DNA of 64,000 nt from Sphingomonas sp. SUN019 (GCF_024758705.1 NZ_CP096971.1:620001-684000), one strand, 5' to 3'; shown: positions 18,501-29,714, counted from the first letter of the stretch. Notes: generated by a model from the letters alone, not told the origin. Translations and numbers: made by a program.

Positions 18501-19028
18501 GGCTACGAACTGTATCAGGCGATGCTGGAGGAGGCGATCATGGACGCCAAGGCCGGCGGCATGGCGCAACGCCCGCGCGATTTCAGCCCCCAGATCAGCG
18601 TCGACGCGCCGATCCTGATCCCCGACGATTACGTCCCCGATCTCGACCTGCGCATGGGCCTCTACCGCCGCCTGAACGACCTCGACGCGGTGCGCGAGAT
18701 CGAGGCCTTCGCGGCGGAAATGATCGACCGCTTCGGCCCGCTGCCGGAGGCGACCGACAATCTCATCAAGGTCATCGAGATCAAGCTGAACGCGAAGAAG
18801 GCCCGCGTGTCGAAGATCGACGTCGGGCCGAAAGGCGCCTTGGTGTCGTTCCACGACGACAAGCCGCCGAATGTTCCGGGGCTGCTGGCCTATGTCGAAC
18901 GGCTGGGCGGGATCGCGAAGCTGCGTCCGGATTCCAAACTGGTCCTAAACCGCGTGTGGCCAGACCCCGCAGCGCGGCTGCACGGCGCACTGCAATTGTC
19001 GAAGGGCTTGGCGAAGGCAGCGGGGTAG
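15573..19028 (+). CDS. mfd: Transcription-repair coupling factor Mfd
   Basis: Displaces RNA polymerase stalled at DNA lesions and recruits UvrA. The 1151-residue protein has the UvrB-like N-terminal module (IPAWDCLPYDRASP; ATVHDQGEYAVRGGIVD-type region), the RNA polymerase-interacting domain (GDLVVHVDHGIGRYIG), and RecG-like translocase motifs (RLIVGDVGFGKTEVA; VIVDEEQRFGV; QLRGRVGRS). The C-terminal TRCF domain starts near QISVDAPILIPDDYVPD. The start is TTG at 15573, because homology begins at PDLKTILTARAPLTLSGVP and no ATG is available. It is probably co-transcribed with sdhE. Confidence 0.97.
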   Translation: MPDLKTILTARAPLTLSGVPGGFLPSLLADLARAAKTRAVFIAPDENAMRAIAATAPFFAPELEVVQIPAWDCLPYDRASPTLRVMAERIGALHRLQATPKAPQLVLTTANAATQRTLTPFRIRQLVATLKPGARIDRDKLAALLQANGYVRTDTVHDQGEYAVRGGIVDLFPSGEDHALRLDFFGDEIESVRTFDPADQRTTGRIDGFTLLPASEALLDDESVKLFRSRYREKFGATATGDPLYQAVSEGRRLAGMEHWLPLFEDKLATLFEHLGDDAMIVRDHGVAAAAESRLESIADYYENRKRAEAAQPGSYRALPAKTLYLDDAEWQAALITTTAHLVTPFHEPESAKVLDFQVDGPRDFAPERAAHENVYEAVVAHIAKLRRDGVKPVLASYSIGARDRLSALLTDHGLTGAKPVETWQQALGVGETQVALIVLPLDHGFAAPGVSVLTEQDMLGDRLVRRAKRRKSADAFLAELATLSPGDLVVHVDHGIGRYIGLTQIPVARAPHDCVALEYAGGDKLYVPVENLEVLSRYGSGEDGAALDRLGGEAWQRRKSKMKERIREIAGALIATAAERALRPGEVAEPDSSGYPSFVDRFPYEETDDQDRAIDDVLGDLGAGRPMDRLIVGDVGFGKTEVALRAAFVAAMAGMQVAVVCPTTLLARQHYMNFTTRFDGFPIEIGRLSRLVPAAEAKTVKDGLTDGKIDIVIGTHALLAKNVDFKRLGLVIVDEEQRFGVTHKERLKALKAEVHLLTLTATPIPRTLQMAMSGLRELSVIQTPPVDRLAVRTYVMPWDPVVLREALLREHYRGGQSFFVTPRIADLPDIEEFLRKEVPEIRYVIAHGQMAPTAVEERMSAFVEKQFEVLISTSIIESGIDIPSANTLIVNRADRFGLAQLYQLRGRVGRSKTRAYAYMVAPPERQMTDAAEKRLKVLSDLDSLGAGFQLASHDLDIRGAGNLLGDEQSGHIREVGYELYQAMLEEAIMDAKAGGMAQRPRDFSPQISVDAPILIPDDYVPDLDLRMGLYRRLNDLDAVREIEAFAAEMIDRFGPLPEATDNLIKVIEIKLNAKKARVSKIDVGPKGALVSFHDDKPPNVPGLLAYVERLGGIAKLRPDSKLVLNRVWPDPAARLHGALQLSKGLAKAAG

Positions 19029-19054
19029 CGCACTCCGCGGGAGCGACACCCCCT

Positions 19055-19118
19055 CCGTTCGTGCTGAGCGAAGTCGAAGCACATGGGCTTGTACTTCGAC
19101 TTCGCTCAGCACGAACGG
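19055..19118. repeat. Intergenic perfect inverted repeat, family C (25-bp arms)
   Basis: Arms CCGTTCGTGCTGAGCGAAGT... (19055-19079) and its exact complement (19094-19118) enclose a 14-base loop. It lies between the convergent mfd and EAL genes. The sequence resembles a repeat I recall as very common between genes in sphingomonads; that recollection cannot be checked here. Confidence 0.85.
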
Positions 19119-19121
19119 GCT

Positions 19122-20687
19122 TTAGGATCCGCCCATCAACCCCGCCAACGCCGCGCTATCCACCGGCCCGGCAAACAGAAACCCCTGGAAATACGTGCAA
19201 CTCTCCGCCGCCAGCAAATCGCGTTGCTCCGCGGTTTCGACCCCTTCCGCGATAGTTTCCAGCCCCAGCGACCACGCCATCGTCAGCACCGCGCGCACCA
19301 CGATCCGGTCGCGTTCCGACCCCGCGATATCTTGCGCCAGCGACCGGTCGATCTTCAAATAGTCCAACGGCAACGCCTTCAGATACGCCAGGCTGGAATA
19401 GCCTGTTCCGAAATCGTCGATCGCGATTCGACACCCGGCGGTACGCAACTTCACCAGATGCGCCGCCGCCGCCTCCAGCTCCCCGATCAGCCCGGTTTCG
19501 GTGATCTCCACCGTCACCCGGTTCCGCGCCACCCCCGACGCATCGAGCCGCGCCAGGAAGCGCCTTGCGAATTCGGGCCGCGCGATGTCGGCTGCGGTCA
19601 CGTTGATCGCGACCCGCAGATGCGCCAGCGTGTCCGGCCACGCCGCGACGCGCGTGAGCGCCAGTGCCTGGATATGCTCCGACAGCGCGATGCCCAGATC
19701 GGCGCGTTCGGCCGCGGCGAACAAAGTGTCCGCACCGAGCGGCCCCAACTCGGGATGCTCCCACCGCGCCAGCGCCTCCACCCCGACGATTTCGCCGGTC
19801 GCAGCCCTTACCTGCGGCTGGAACAGCACCCCGATCTCGCCGCCATCGATCGCGCGGTGCAGGTCGGCGGCCAGCCGCAGCATGGGCGCCTCGCGCGGCT
19901 CGTCCGCCGCCAAGGTCGTCGCGCCATCGCTCATCAGCGCATCGCTCAGCGCATCCAGCGCGCGTTGGGTCAAATGCGCCAGATCCTCCCCGGCCACCCG
20001 CCGCGCCACGCCGATCCGCGCGCCCAGGTTCACCGCCTGCCCGTCTGCCTCGAACGCGCGGGTCAGCGCATTCTCGATTTCCCCGATGACACGCTGCGTT
20101 CCCGCCTCGTCCCCGGCGAAGGCGATCACGAATGTCGCGCCATCGCCCCGCTCAATTACCGCATCGTCGGGCAGCACATCCCCGATCCGCGCCGCCGCCG
20201 CCATCATCAGGGCGTCGCCCGCTGCGCGACCGAACGCTTCGTTGACCACATCGAACCGCGTCAGTGCGACCCGCGCCATCGTCGATGGCGATTCGCCGTG
20301 ATGCGCGAAAAACTGGTCAATCGCCGACACGCCCCCGTCGCCGGCCCTACGATCGCGCCCGAACCCGCGCAGCCGCCGCGCGTATCTCCCGGCAAAGCGC
20401 AGCGACTGCAGCAACGCCGCACCGGCCGGCTCGCCAATCATCACATGGGTCGCGCCATCGTCATAAGCGCGATCGGCCGCAGCAGCATCCGGCACGACCG
20501 CCAGCAAAGCGGCGCGCGCCGCCGATGCCACGCCGTCGACTTCAGCTACCGCATTCGCATCGGCCAGCCAGACGAGCGGATCGCGATCGACCACGCTCCA
20601 ACCTGTTCCCAGGACCGCGGCCAGCATTTCTCCACCGGATGACGGCGCGACCGCCACCGTCCCACGCCCTTGTTCTTTCCCCGCCAT
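19122..20687 (-). CDS. EAL-domain cyclic di-GMP phosphodiesterase with degenerate GGDEF
   Basis: Predicted to hydrolyse cyclic di-GMP. The 521-residue protein has a middle GGDEF-like domain whose signature is RGDGATF, so cyclase activity is unlikely. The C-terminal EAL domain keeps its key motifs: EALARW (ExLxR), the NVT..D region, TETGLI, DDFGTGYSSL, KIDRSL and EGVETAEQ. No membrane segment is seen. The start is placed at ATG 20687, because frames further upstream run antisense through moaA; the ribosome site is weak. It is divergent from moaA. Fits the c-di-GMP theme with the PilZ proteins here. Confidence 0.9.
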   Translation of the reverse strand: MAGKEQGRGTVAVAPSSGGEMLAAVLGTGWSVVDRDPLVWLADANAVAEVDGVASAARAALLAVVPDAAAADRAYDDGATHVMIGEPAGAALLQSLRFAGRYARRLRGFGRDRRAGDGGVSAIDQFFAHHGESPSTMARVALTRFDVVNEAFGRAAGDALMMAAAARIGDVLPDDAVIERGDGATFVIAFAGDEAGTQRVIGEIENALTRAFEADGQAVNLGARIGVARRVAGEDLAHLTQRALDALSDALMSDGATTLAADEPREAPMLRLAADLHRAIDGGEIGVLFQPQVRAATGEIVGVEALARWEHPELGPLGADTLFAAAERADLGIALSEHIQALALTRVAAWPDTLAHLRVAINVTAADIARPEFARRFLARLDASGVARNRVTVEITETGLIGELEAAAAHLVKLRTAGCRIAIDDFGTGYSSLAYLKALPLDYLKIDRSLAQDIAGSERDRIVVRAVLTMAWSLGLETIAEGVETAEQRDLLAAESCTYFQGFLFAGPVDSAALAGLMGGS

Positions 20688-20768
20688 CCCGGGACCGTAG
20701 CGGGCCGCCGCGCCGCCGCCAATCGGGCTTGCAGGCTTGCCGCTCTCTGCGCGAACCCCTAACTCCGT

Positions 20769-21785
20769 ATGATGGCACCCCTGTCCCCTTCCGTTGCCGC
20801 GCCGCTGGTCGACGGGTTCGGCCGCGCCATTCGGTATCTGAGGATATCCGTGACAGATCGCTGCGACCTGCGCTGCCGTTACTGCATGGCGGAGGAAATG
20901 ACCTTCCTGCCGCGCGAAAAGCTGCTCGCGCTGGAGGAAATCGCGATCATCGCCGAACGCTTCATGGCGATGGGCGTGCGGAAAATCCGGCTGTCGGGCG
21001 GGGAACCGCTGGTGCGGCGCGATGTGATCGATCTCGTGCGGCGGCTCGGGCGGCACGTCGGGGGCGATCTCGACGAACTGACGATGACGACCAACGGGAT
21101 GCGGCTCGCGCAGCACGCGGAGGCATTGTTCGATGCAGGCGTACGCCGCGTGAACGTCAGCCTCGACAGCCGCGATCCCGACACCTTCCGCCACATCACC
21201 CGCCACGGCGACGTGACGCAGGTGCTAAGCGGAATAGCCGCCGCGCAAGCCGTGGGACTGACGGTGAAGGTCAACATGGTCGCGCTGAACGGCCTGAACG
21301 ACCACGAAATCGCGCCGATGCTGGCATGGTGCGTCGATCAGGGACTGGATTTGACGCTGATCGAGACGATGCCGATGGGCGCGATCGACGAGGACCGCGC
21401 CGACCGGTTCCTGCCGCTGACCGCGGTGTTCGACGAATTGTCCGCCGCCTTCGCGCTGGAGCGCGAAACGACCGGCACCGGCGGCCCGGCGCGCTACTGG
21501 CGCGTCGCTGGCACCGGGACGAAGCTCGGCCTGATTTCCCCTCTAACCGCCAACTTCTGCGATGGCTGCAATCGCGTCCGGCTCACGACCGAGGGCAAGC
21601 TGTACGGCTGTCTGGGCCACGACGATCAGGTCGATCTGAAGGCGGCGCTGCGCGACGGCGGCCTGCCCGCGCTCGACGAGACGATCCTGGCTGGTATCGC
21701 CTCCAAGCCGCGCCGTCACGATTTCAGCGTCGAGCGTGGGGCGGCCCCGGCAGTAGCGCGGCATATGAGCGTGACCGGCGGATGA
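20769..21785 (+). CDS. moaA: GTP 3',8-cyclase MoaA (molybdenum cofactor)
   Basis: Radical SAM enzyme that makes the first molybdopterin intermediate from GTP. The 338-residue protein has the N-terminal cluster motif CDLRCRYC, a SAM-binding GGEP in RLSGGEPLVRRDV, and the C-terminal second cluster CDGCNRVRLT...CLG. It ends in the conserved C-terminal Gly-Gly (SVTGG). The two adjacent ATG codons at 20769 and 20772 are both possible. Its stop overlaps the nadK start (ATGA). No other moa or mog genes lie in this window. Confidence 0.96.
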   Translation: MMAPLSPSVAAPLVDGFGRAIRYLRISVTDRCDLRCRYCMAEEMTFLPREKLLALEEIAIIAERFMAMGVRKIRLSGGEPLVRRDVIDLVRRLGRHVGGDLDELTMTTNGMRLAQHAEALFDAGVRRVNVSLDSRDPDTFRHITRHGDVTQVLSGIAAAQAVGLTVKVNMVALNGLNDHEIAPMLAWCVDQGLDLTLIETMPMGAIDEDRADRFLPLTAVFDELSAAFALERETTGTGGPARYWRVAGTGTKLGLISPLTANFCDGCNRVRLTTEGKLYGCLGHDDQVDLKAALRDGGLPALDETILAGIASKPRRHDFSVERGAAPAVARHMSVTGG

Positions 21786-22561
21786 CCGATTACCCGCGGC
21801 GCGCGCTGGTCGCGTCGCCCACTCCACCGGCCCAGATCGCGCGCGCCGAACTTGCCGACGCGTGGGACTGGTGCAATCTCGACGAGGCCGACGTAGTCAT
21901 CGCGCTCGGCGGCGACGGTTTCCTGCTGCAGACGCTGCACACGATGCTTGAACAGCGCCGCCCGCCGATCCCGGTGTTCGGCATGAACCTCGGCACCGTC
22001 GGCTTCCTGATGAACGAATGGCGGCTGCACGACCTGGACCAGCGACTGTCGCTCGCCAAGGCGTTCAAGGTCATTCCGTTGATGATGACCGCGCGTGGCG
22101 TCGACGGACGCATTCACACCTTGCCCGCGATCAACGAAGTGTCGTTGCTGCGTGAAACGCGACAGACCGCGAAGCTGCGCGTGACGGTCAACGACCGCGT
22201 CGTGCTGGACGAACTCGCGTGCGACGGCATCTTGGCGGCGACGCCTGCGGGCTCGACCGCGTACAATCTGTCGGCGCACGGCCCGATCCTGCCGCTGGGA
22301 TCGGCCTTGATCGCACTGACCCCGATCAGCGCGTTCCGCCCGCGGCGCTGGCGCGGCGCGATCCTGCCCGACAAGGCGCGGATCGGGCTGACCATTCTAG
22401 ACGCGGACAAGCGCCCCGTTTCCGCGGTCGCCGACCAGCACGAAATCCGCGATGTGGCGCAAGTCGACATCGCGCTGGACCGTTCACGCGAACTGACGTT
22501 GCTGTTCGATCCCGAACACGCGCTCGACGACCGCATAACGATGGAGCAATTCATCGCCTGA
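21782..22561 (+). CDS. nadK: NAD kinase
   Basis: Phosphorylates NAD to NADP with ATP. The 259-residue protein shows the catalytic GGDG motif (VIALGGDGFLLQ), the conserved NEVSLLR region and the NAD-binding ATPAGSTAYNLSAHGPILP. The length is short for the family but normal for alphaproteobacteria. ATG 21782 overlaps the moaA stop by four bases, indicating translational coupling. tRNA-Asn follows 50 bases downstream on the same strand. Confidence 0.95.
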   Translation: MTDYPRRALVASPTPPAQIARAELADAWDWCNLDEADVVIALGGDGFLLQTLHTMLEQRRPPIPVFGMNLGTVGFLMNEWRLHDLDQRLSLAKAFKVIPLMMTARGVDGRIHTLPAINEVSLLRETRQTAKLRVTVNDRVVLDELACDGILAATPAGSTAYNLSAHGPILPLGSALIALTPISAFRPRRWRGAILPDKARIGLTILDADKRPVSAVADQHEIRDVAQVDIALDRSRELTLLFDPEHALDDRITMEQFIA

Positions 22562-22611
22562 GCAGCTTGCATCCTGCTTCGACCCGGTTATAGAGCCGCC
22601 CTCGGCAACGA

Positions 22612-22686
22612 TCCCTGATAGCTCAGCGGTAGAGCTCTCGACTGTTAATCGAGCGGCCGTAGGTTCGAATCCTACTCAGGGAGCCA
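22612..22686 (+). tRNA. tRNA-Asn (anticodon GTT)
   Basis: A complete cloverleaf of 75 bases, including the encoded CCA. The acceptor stem TCCCTGA/TCAGGGA and a G discriminator are followed by CCA at 22684-22686. The D arm is GCTCAGCGGTAGAGC, the anticodon loop CTGTTAA with GTT at 22644-22646, and the T arm GTAGGTTCGAATCCTAC. Confidence 0.98.
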
Positions 22687-22711
22687 CCGATCGCGCGGAC
22701 AAAACCCGCGG

Positions 22712-22984
22712 TCATTCCAGATCGTTTTCGCTCACCACGATCAACGCCTGATCGGCGTTCCGCGACAATGCGGACAATGCGGCTTCCGAAATCTGGTCGA
22801 CAAAGCGGTTGAACATGTCGACCGCGTCGTTTTCCGGCCGGTCGCCGCTCAACGCCTCCAGCAGATCGTATTGCGCGGCGAACTGATATTCGTCGCCGTC
22901 CACTTCCCCGGCAAATTCCACCTGCGCTTCATCGACATTGTCGAGGATCGACGCGGTGTCGATCTCCAGTTGATTCGCTGTCAC
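22712..22984 (-). CDS. Small acidic protein, DUF1488-like
   Basis: A 90-residue, strongly acidic, soluble protein. Start GTG 22984 is chosen because AAGGGAG lies six bases upstream; an ATG 18 codons earlier lacks a site. The pattern of a short beta-rich N-terminus (FAGEVDGDEYQFAAQYDLLEAL), a helix (MFNRFVDQISEAALSAL) and a final strand (LIVVSENDLE) resembles DUF1488 proteins. That assignment is tentative and no function is known. It is convergent with tRNA-Asn. Confidence 0.65.
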   Translation of the reverse strand: MTANQLEIDTASILDNVDEAQVEFAGEVDGDEYQFAAQYDLLEALSGDRPENDAVDMFNRFVDQISEAALSALSRNADQALIVVSENDLE

Positions 22985-23262
22985 AATTCGCTCCCTTATC
23001 GCGGCGCCGTTCGACCGTATGAAGGCGAGCAAGCGCAAGAGAAGGACGGAGGTTCCCCTTCAACCCGCCGTCGGATCGCATTGGCGGGTGTCGAATCGTT
23101 GCCGGCCATCTCGAACGCATTGTTCCCGAGCGAAAATGTCGGCAGATTGTTAATCTGGTTCCTTAAATGACGGACGGAAACCTATCCCGTTCATCGCACG
23201 TTCCATCGACAGTGCCTATTTTGCGGGCGTCCCGCCGAATTGGCGGACACGGAGACGTTACA

Positions 23263-23871
23263 ATGACAACATTCCGATTGGGTCGGGGCGTCATTCTGGC
23301 CACGGTCGCGGGCGGCGCGCTGCTGGTCGCGGGCTGTGCCACCCCCACCACCTACCGCCCCGCCACCGGCTCCGGCTTCAGCCGCACCGGTTACACCGAC
23401 ATCCGGATCGAGCCGAATCGCTACCGCGTGACGTTCGCCGGCAACACGATAACCGATCGCGATATCGTCGAGCGCTATCTGCTGTTCCGCGCGGCCGAAC
23501 TGACCCTCCAGAACGGCTACGATTATTTCGTGATGGTCGACCGCGATACCGATCGTCAGGCGCGCACCTATTCCACCGGCTTCGGTGGCGGCGGCTTCGG
23601 CGGTGGGTTCGGGAACGGATATTGGGGTCCGTCTTGGGGCTTCTATGGCCGCGGCTACGGCTGGCGCCGCTTTGGCGGCGGGTTCGGCTACGGCGGGTTT
23701 GGCGGCTTCGGCGGCTTCAACGATTTCGACGTCCGCACGATCGACCGCTACGAGGCTTCGGCGGAGATCGTGATGCGCCGCGGCGCACCGGCCAGGGATG
23801 ACGTCCGCGCCTTCAATGCGCGTGCGGTAACCGAGTCGATCGGGCCGAGTATCGTTCTGCCCAAGCCGTAG
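23263..23871 (+). CDS. Lipoprotein, CC0125/CC1285 family
   Basis: 202-residue predicted lipoprotein with lipobox LLVAGC. The conserved core YTDIRIEPNRYRVTFAGN..TDRDIVERYLLFRAAELTLQNGYDYFVMVDRDTD fits the alphaproteobacterial family named CC0125/CC1285; it recalls TolB-like or envelope-stress lipoproteins, but the function is not known. A Gly/Phe/Tyr-rich insert lies at about residues 108-152. GGAGACG lies just upstream of ATG 23263, which is preferred over a start 32 codons earlier. A strong bidirectional terminator follows. Confidence 0.82.
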   Translation: MTTFRLGRGVILATVAGGALLVAGCATPTTYRPATGSGFSRTGYTDIRIEPNRYRVTFAGNTITDRDIVERYLLFRAAELTLQNGYDYFVMVDRDTDRQARTYSTGFGGGGFGGGFGNGYWGPSWGFYGRGYGWRRFGGGFGYGGFGGFGGFNDFDVRTIDRYEASAEIVMRRGAPARDDVRAFNARAVTESIGPSIVLPKP

Positions 23872-23895
23872 GCGCTACGCCGACGGTAGAAACCG

Positions 23896-23929
23896 AAAGG
23901 GCGGCGGGATCACTCCCGCCGCCCTTTTT
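23896..23929. terminator. Bidirectional terminator between lipoprotein and secA genes
   Basis: A 12-bp stem, AGGGCGGCGGGA / TCCCGCCGCCCT (23898-23925), with a TCAC loop. It has five T on the plus strand and three A before it, so it serves the plus-strand gene well and secA more weakly. Confidence 0.85.
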
Positions 23930-23933
23930 CACG

Positions 23934-26669
<2,736 letters not shown>

Positions 26670-26766
26670 AAGCGAATTCCTGATCTGGCAATGGCGCGGC
26701 GGGCCACGCCGGCCCCCGCGCTGATAAAATGTCGGGTTTACGCCGCGTGACCGCGACGGAAGAACG

Positions 26767-27021
26767 CTATTCGCGCCGACGGGTTGCCCAGGCGGGGACG
26801 GTCGCGACCGTGAATGCTGCAACTGGCGTTACGAAGGCGACTTCTGCGAGTTGGGGAAGCGCGGAAACCGGGCGCACTGAAAGGCGCTTGGCGACCTCCG
26901 CGGCAACCGCGACCTGCGCATTCTCCCGCGCCACTGCCTGTACTGGCTCCGGGCCACCCACACGCGTGCCGACACCCGTAAGAGCGGACAGCAGCGCGGA
27001 GAGGAGTAGCAGCAGGTTCAT
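26767..27021 (-). CDS. Small hypothetical membrane-anchored protein
   Basis: 84 residues. It begins with a hydrophobic helix ([18 protein letters not shown]) and continues as an Ala/Val-rich, probably periplasmic segment that ends in WATRRRE. I do not recognise a family. The start at ATG 27021 is chosen because the hydrophobic segment begins there; no clear ribosome site is seen. It lies downstream of a TonB-domain-like gene and upstream of secA on the same strand. Confidence 0.5.
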   Translation of the reverse strand: MNLLLLLSALLSALTGVGTRVGGPEPVQAVARENAQVAVAAEVAKRLSVRPVSALPQLAEVAFVTPVAAFTVATVPAWATRRRE

Positions 27022-27076
27022 TGCGAGTGTGACATAGGGGTTGCAGGGCCGAGCGTCCACCATTGGCAGAACATCG

Positions 27077-27655
27077 CTATTGCGGGATCTGCCAGCGCAC
27101 GGGCAGCTTGTACTCGCTCGCCTTGGGTACGCCCGCACTGTCCCGCGCCGGATCAAAACGAACGCTGCGCAGCGCGATCTGGCAGGTGGTTTCGTCCAGA
27201 CTGGACGAGCCGCTGCTCGTTTCCACCGCGCATCTTACAGGCGTGCCGCTGGCATCGATCGACAGCCTGGCGACGGTTCGCCCCTGCTCGCGACGGCGCA
27301 AGGCTTCGAAGGGGTAGTTGTCTGCGCTGAACGCGGCACCGGGATTACCGCGCAATGTTGCGTTCGCCTTCATTGGGTCGGGCGGCGGGATAGAACGCGT
27401 TGGCGCTGGTGCTTCCTCGGCTTGTGTCGCCGATACGTCCTGCATGGCGTTTCGGTGCCGATCGATCCATCGCTCGACCGCCAGTGCGGAAAGCACGAGC
27501 AGGACCAGCGCGATCGCCACGCACGCGCCGATGACGAGTGCGATCACGCCGGTTCCGGAACGTGGGGCGACCAAACCATTCGCGATGCGCGGGTCCGATT
27601 TCAGCACCAGAAGGCGTTCATCGCCCTTCGACTGTCCCGACTCGTTCTCCGACAC
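27077..27655 (-). CDS. TonB C-terminal-like protein
   Basis: 192 residues, with a single membrane helix (VIALVIGACVAIALVLLVLSAL, about residues 35-58) and a Pro/Glu-containing linker (EEAPAPTRSIPPPDP). A C-terminal domain follows with YPFEALRRREQGRTVARLSIDASGTPVRCAVETSSG, typical of TonB. The Pro-rich linker is short, so it may not span the periplasm, and a role as energy transducer for TonB receptors is inference. Start GTG 27655 has AAGGGG five bases upstream. No exbB or exbD gene is nearby. It is divergent from argJ. Confidence 0.82.
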   Translation of the reverse strand: MSENESGQSKGDERLLVLKSDPRIANGLVAPRSGTGVIALVIGACVAIALVLLVLSALAVERWIDRHRNAMQDVSATQAEEAPAPTRSIPPPDPMKANATLRGNPGAAFSADNYPFEALRRREQGRTVARLSIDASGTPVRCAVETSSGSSSLDETTCQIALRSVRFDPARDSAGVPKASEYKLPVRWQIPQ

Positions 27656-27699
27656 GCAAACCCCTTCGATCCCTGACAAAGCGAGACTATGGGAGCGTC

Positions 27700-28926
27700 A
27701 TGTCCACGTCCATCTCTCCGCTCGCCACGCCGTTCCCCGCCCTCCCCGCGATCCGCGGCGTCACGCTGCGGACGGCGCGGGCGCGGTACAAGGAGTGGGA
27801 CCGGTGCGACCTGACCTTGGCCGAACTCGATGAGGGGACGGTCGTCGCGGGGGTGCTGACGCAAAGCAGATGCCCGTCGCCGGAGGTAGAATGGTGCCGC
27901 AAGGCGCTGGTGCTGGGTCAGGCGCGCGCGTTGGTTGTGAATGCGGGCAATTCCAACGCCTTTACCGGCAACCGCGGGCGTGCGGCGGTGGAGGCGATCG
28001 CGGCGCGGGTGGCCGGGCATGTCGGATGCCAACCGTCGGACGTGTTCGTCGCGTCGACCGGCGTGATCGGCGTACCGCTGCCGATCGACAAGGCGGAAGC
28101 GGGGCTTGATGCCGCCTTGACCGAGACGCCGTGCGACTGGCGCGCCGCGGCGGACGCGATCGGGACGACCGACACCTATCCCAAGGGCGCGATGGCAAGC
28201 GCGATCGTCGACGGGCGGACGGTGACCCTCGTGGGCATCATCAAGGGATCGGGGATGATCGCGCCCGACATGGCGACGATGCTGGGCTTCGTCTTCACCG
28301 ACGCCGCGGTCGATCCGGCGTTCCTGCACGATGCGCTGGCGGCGGCGAACGCGCAGACCTTTTCGTGCATCACGGTCGACGGCGATACCTCGACCAGCGA
28401 CACGGTGCTGGCCTTCGCGACGGGCAAGGCAGGCAATGCGCCGCTGACCGACGACGACAGCGTCGGCGCGGACTCGTTCCGCGCGGCGCTGTCCGATCTG
28501 TGCCGCCAACTCGCGATGCTGGTCGTACGGGACGGCGAAGGTGCGCAGAAACTGATCGAGATCACCGTGGAGGGCGCGGAAAGCGACGCCTCGGCGCGCC
28601 GCATCGCGATGAGCATCGCCAATTCGCCGCTGGTGAAGACCGCGATCGCTGGCGAGGACGCGAACTGGGGCCGCGTCGTCATGGCGGTCGGCAAGGCGGG
28701 CGAACCCGCCGACCGCGACAAACTGTCGATCCGCTTCGGCGCGACGCAGGTCGCGCGCGACGGCGTGGCGGTGGAGGGGTTTGACGAAGTCCCGGTCGCG
28801 GCGCATCTGAAGGGCCGTGAGGTGGAGATCGGCGTGGAACTAGGGCTGGGCGAGGGCCGCGCGACGGTATGGACGTGCGACCTGACGCACGGGTACATCT
28901 CGATCAACGCGGATTACAGAAGCTGA
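27700..28926 (+). CDS. argJ: Glutamate N-acetyltransferase / amino-acid N-acetyltransferase ArgJ
   Basis: Bifunctional enzyme of arginine synthesis: it transfers acetyl from N-acetylornithine to glutamate and can also use acetyl-CoA. The 408-residue precursor cleaves itself before the catalytic Thr in KGSGMIAPDMATMLGF. Other conserved parts are NAGNSNAFTG, FVASTGVIGVPLP and the C-terminal LTHGYISINADYRS. ATG 27700 has GGGAGC in front. A GFA-family gene follows eleven bases after the stop and may share the transcript. Confidence 0.96.
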   Translation: MSTSISPLATPFPALPAIRGVTLRTARARYKEWDRCDLTLAELDEGTVVAGVLTQSRCPSPEVEWCRKALVLGQARALVVNAGNSNAFTGNRGRAAVEAIAARVAGHVGCQPSDVFVASTGVIGVPLPIDKAEAGLDAALTETPCDWRAAADAIGTTDTYPKGAMASAIVDGRTVTLVGIIKGSGMIAPDMATMLGFVFTDAAVDPAFLHDALAAANAQTFSCITVDGDTSTSDTVLAFATGKAGNAPLTDDDSVGADSFRAALSDLCRQLAMLVVRDGEGAQKLIEITVEGAESDASARRIAMSIANSPLVKTAIAGEDANWGRVVMAVGKAGEPADRDKLSIRFGATQVARDGVAVEGFDEVPVAAHLKGREVEIGVELGLGEGRATVWTCDLTHGYISINADYRS

Positions 28927-28936
28927 GGAGGCGATC

Positions 28937-29347
28937 ATGAAAGGCGGCTGCGCCTGCGGAGTCGTGCGCTACGCGCTGCGATCTGCGCCGCGCGACCCGG
29001 CATGGTGCCATTGCCGCATCTGCCAGCTAAATTCCGGCAGCCCGGCGATGGCCTTCGCCACCGTCCCGGCCGCTGACTTGGTGCTTGAAGCGGGTGAGGA
29101 TGTGATCCGTTACTTCGCATCGAGCGAAGCGGCGCGCCGCCACTTCTGCGGCAATTGCGGTACGCCGCTGTATGTCGCCGATCTGCGCGAACCCGAAAAC
29201 CTGTACGTCAGCCTAGTGACGCTGGACGACCCGGCGGGGGTTCCGCCGGGCTTCCACATCTTTTACGCCGAACATATTCCGTGGGCGCCCGCGGGCGACG
29301 ATCTGCCGCGCTACGACGGATTCCGCCGCGACCCGAACGCTATTTAG
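28937..29347 (+). CDS. GFA family protein (Mss4-like zinc fold)
   Basis: 136 residues of the glutathione-dependent formaldehyde-activating (GFA) enzyme family, which has an Mss4-like fold that binds zinc. Cysteine pairs are visible in [18 protein letters not shown] and [12 protein letters not shown]. The substrate is unknown in most members, including this one. GAGGAG precedes ATG 28937. It follows argJ closely. Its stop codon overlaps the stop of the convergent trxA gene. Confidence 0.88.
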   Translation: MKGGCACGVVRYALRSAPRDPAWCHCRICQLNSGSPAMAFATVPAADLVLEAGEDVIRYFASSEAARRHFCGNCGTPLYVADLREPENLYVSLVTLDDPAGVPPGFHIFYAEHIPWAPAGDDLPRYDGFRRDPNAI

Positions 29348-29667
29348 GCCAGTTCGCCCTCCAGCCAGGCCTTGATCCGGCCCTTTGGCTCCGCACCGAC
29401 TTTCGTGGCCGCGGGAGCGCCGGCCTTGAACAGGATCATCGTCGGGATGCCGCGCACGCCGTATTTGCCGGGAGCCTCGGGATTCTCGTCGATATTGATC
29501 TTCGCGATCGTCACCTGCCCGCCAAGCTCATCGCTCAATTCCTCCAGGCTCGGCCCGATCATCTTGCACGGCCCGCACCATTCGGCCCAAAAATCGACCA
29601 GCACGGGCTTATCGGCGCTGAGGACGTCGGCGTCGAAGCTCGCGTCGGTGATCTGTTTGGTGGCCAT
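29344..29667 (-). CDS. trxA: Thioredoxin
   Basis: General disulfide reductant of the cytoplasm. The 107-residue protein has the active-site motif WCGPC in [16 protein letters not shown], and the cis-proline region [17 protein letters not shown] lies ahead of ATG 29667. It follows addA by 47 bases on the same strand, an order common in this group. The terminal bases overlap the end of the convergent GFA gene. Confidence 0.96.
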   Translation of the reverse strand: MATKQITDASFDADVLSADKPVLVDFWAEWCGPCKMIGPSLEELSDELGGQVTIAKINIDENPEAPGKYGVRGIPTMILFKAGAPAATKVGAEPKGRIKAWLEGELA

Positions 29668-29714
29668 CTGAAATCTCCTTGTTGCGACCTACCTAAGAGG
29701 CCGTGTGCACGCAC

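Noticed and set aside
16110..18854. 914-codon open frame on the minus strand
   Set aside because: Antisense to mfd; composition typical of a shadow frame.
23146..23166. Possible full CtrA site (TTAA...TTAA) upstream of the lipoprotein gene
   Set aside because: The spacing between the two TTAA elements is nine bases rather than the seven of the consensus.
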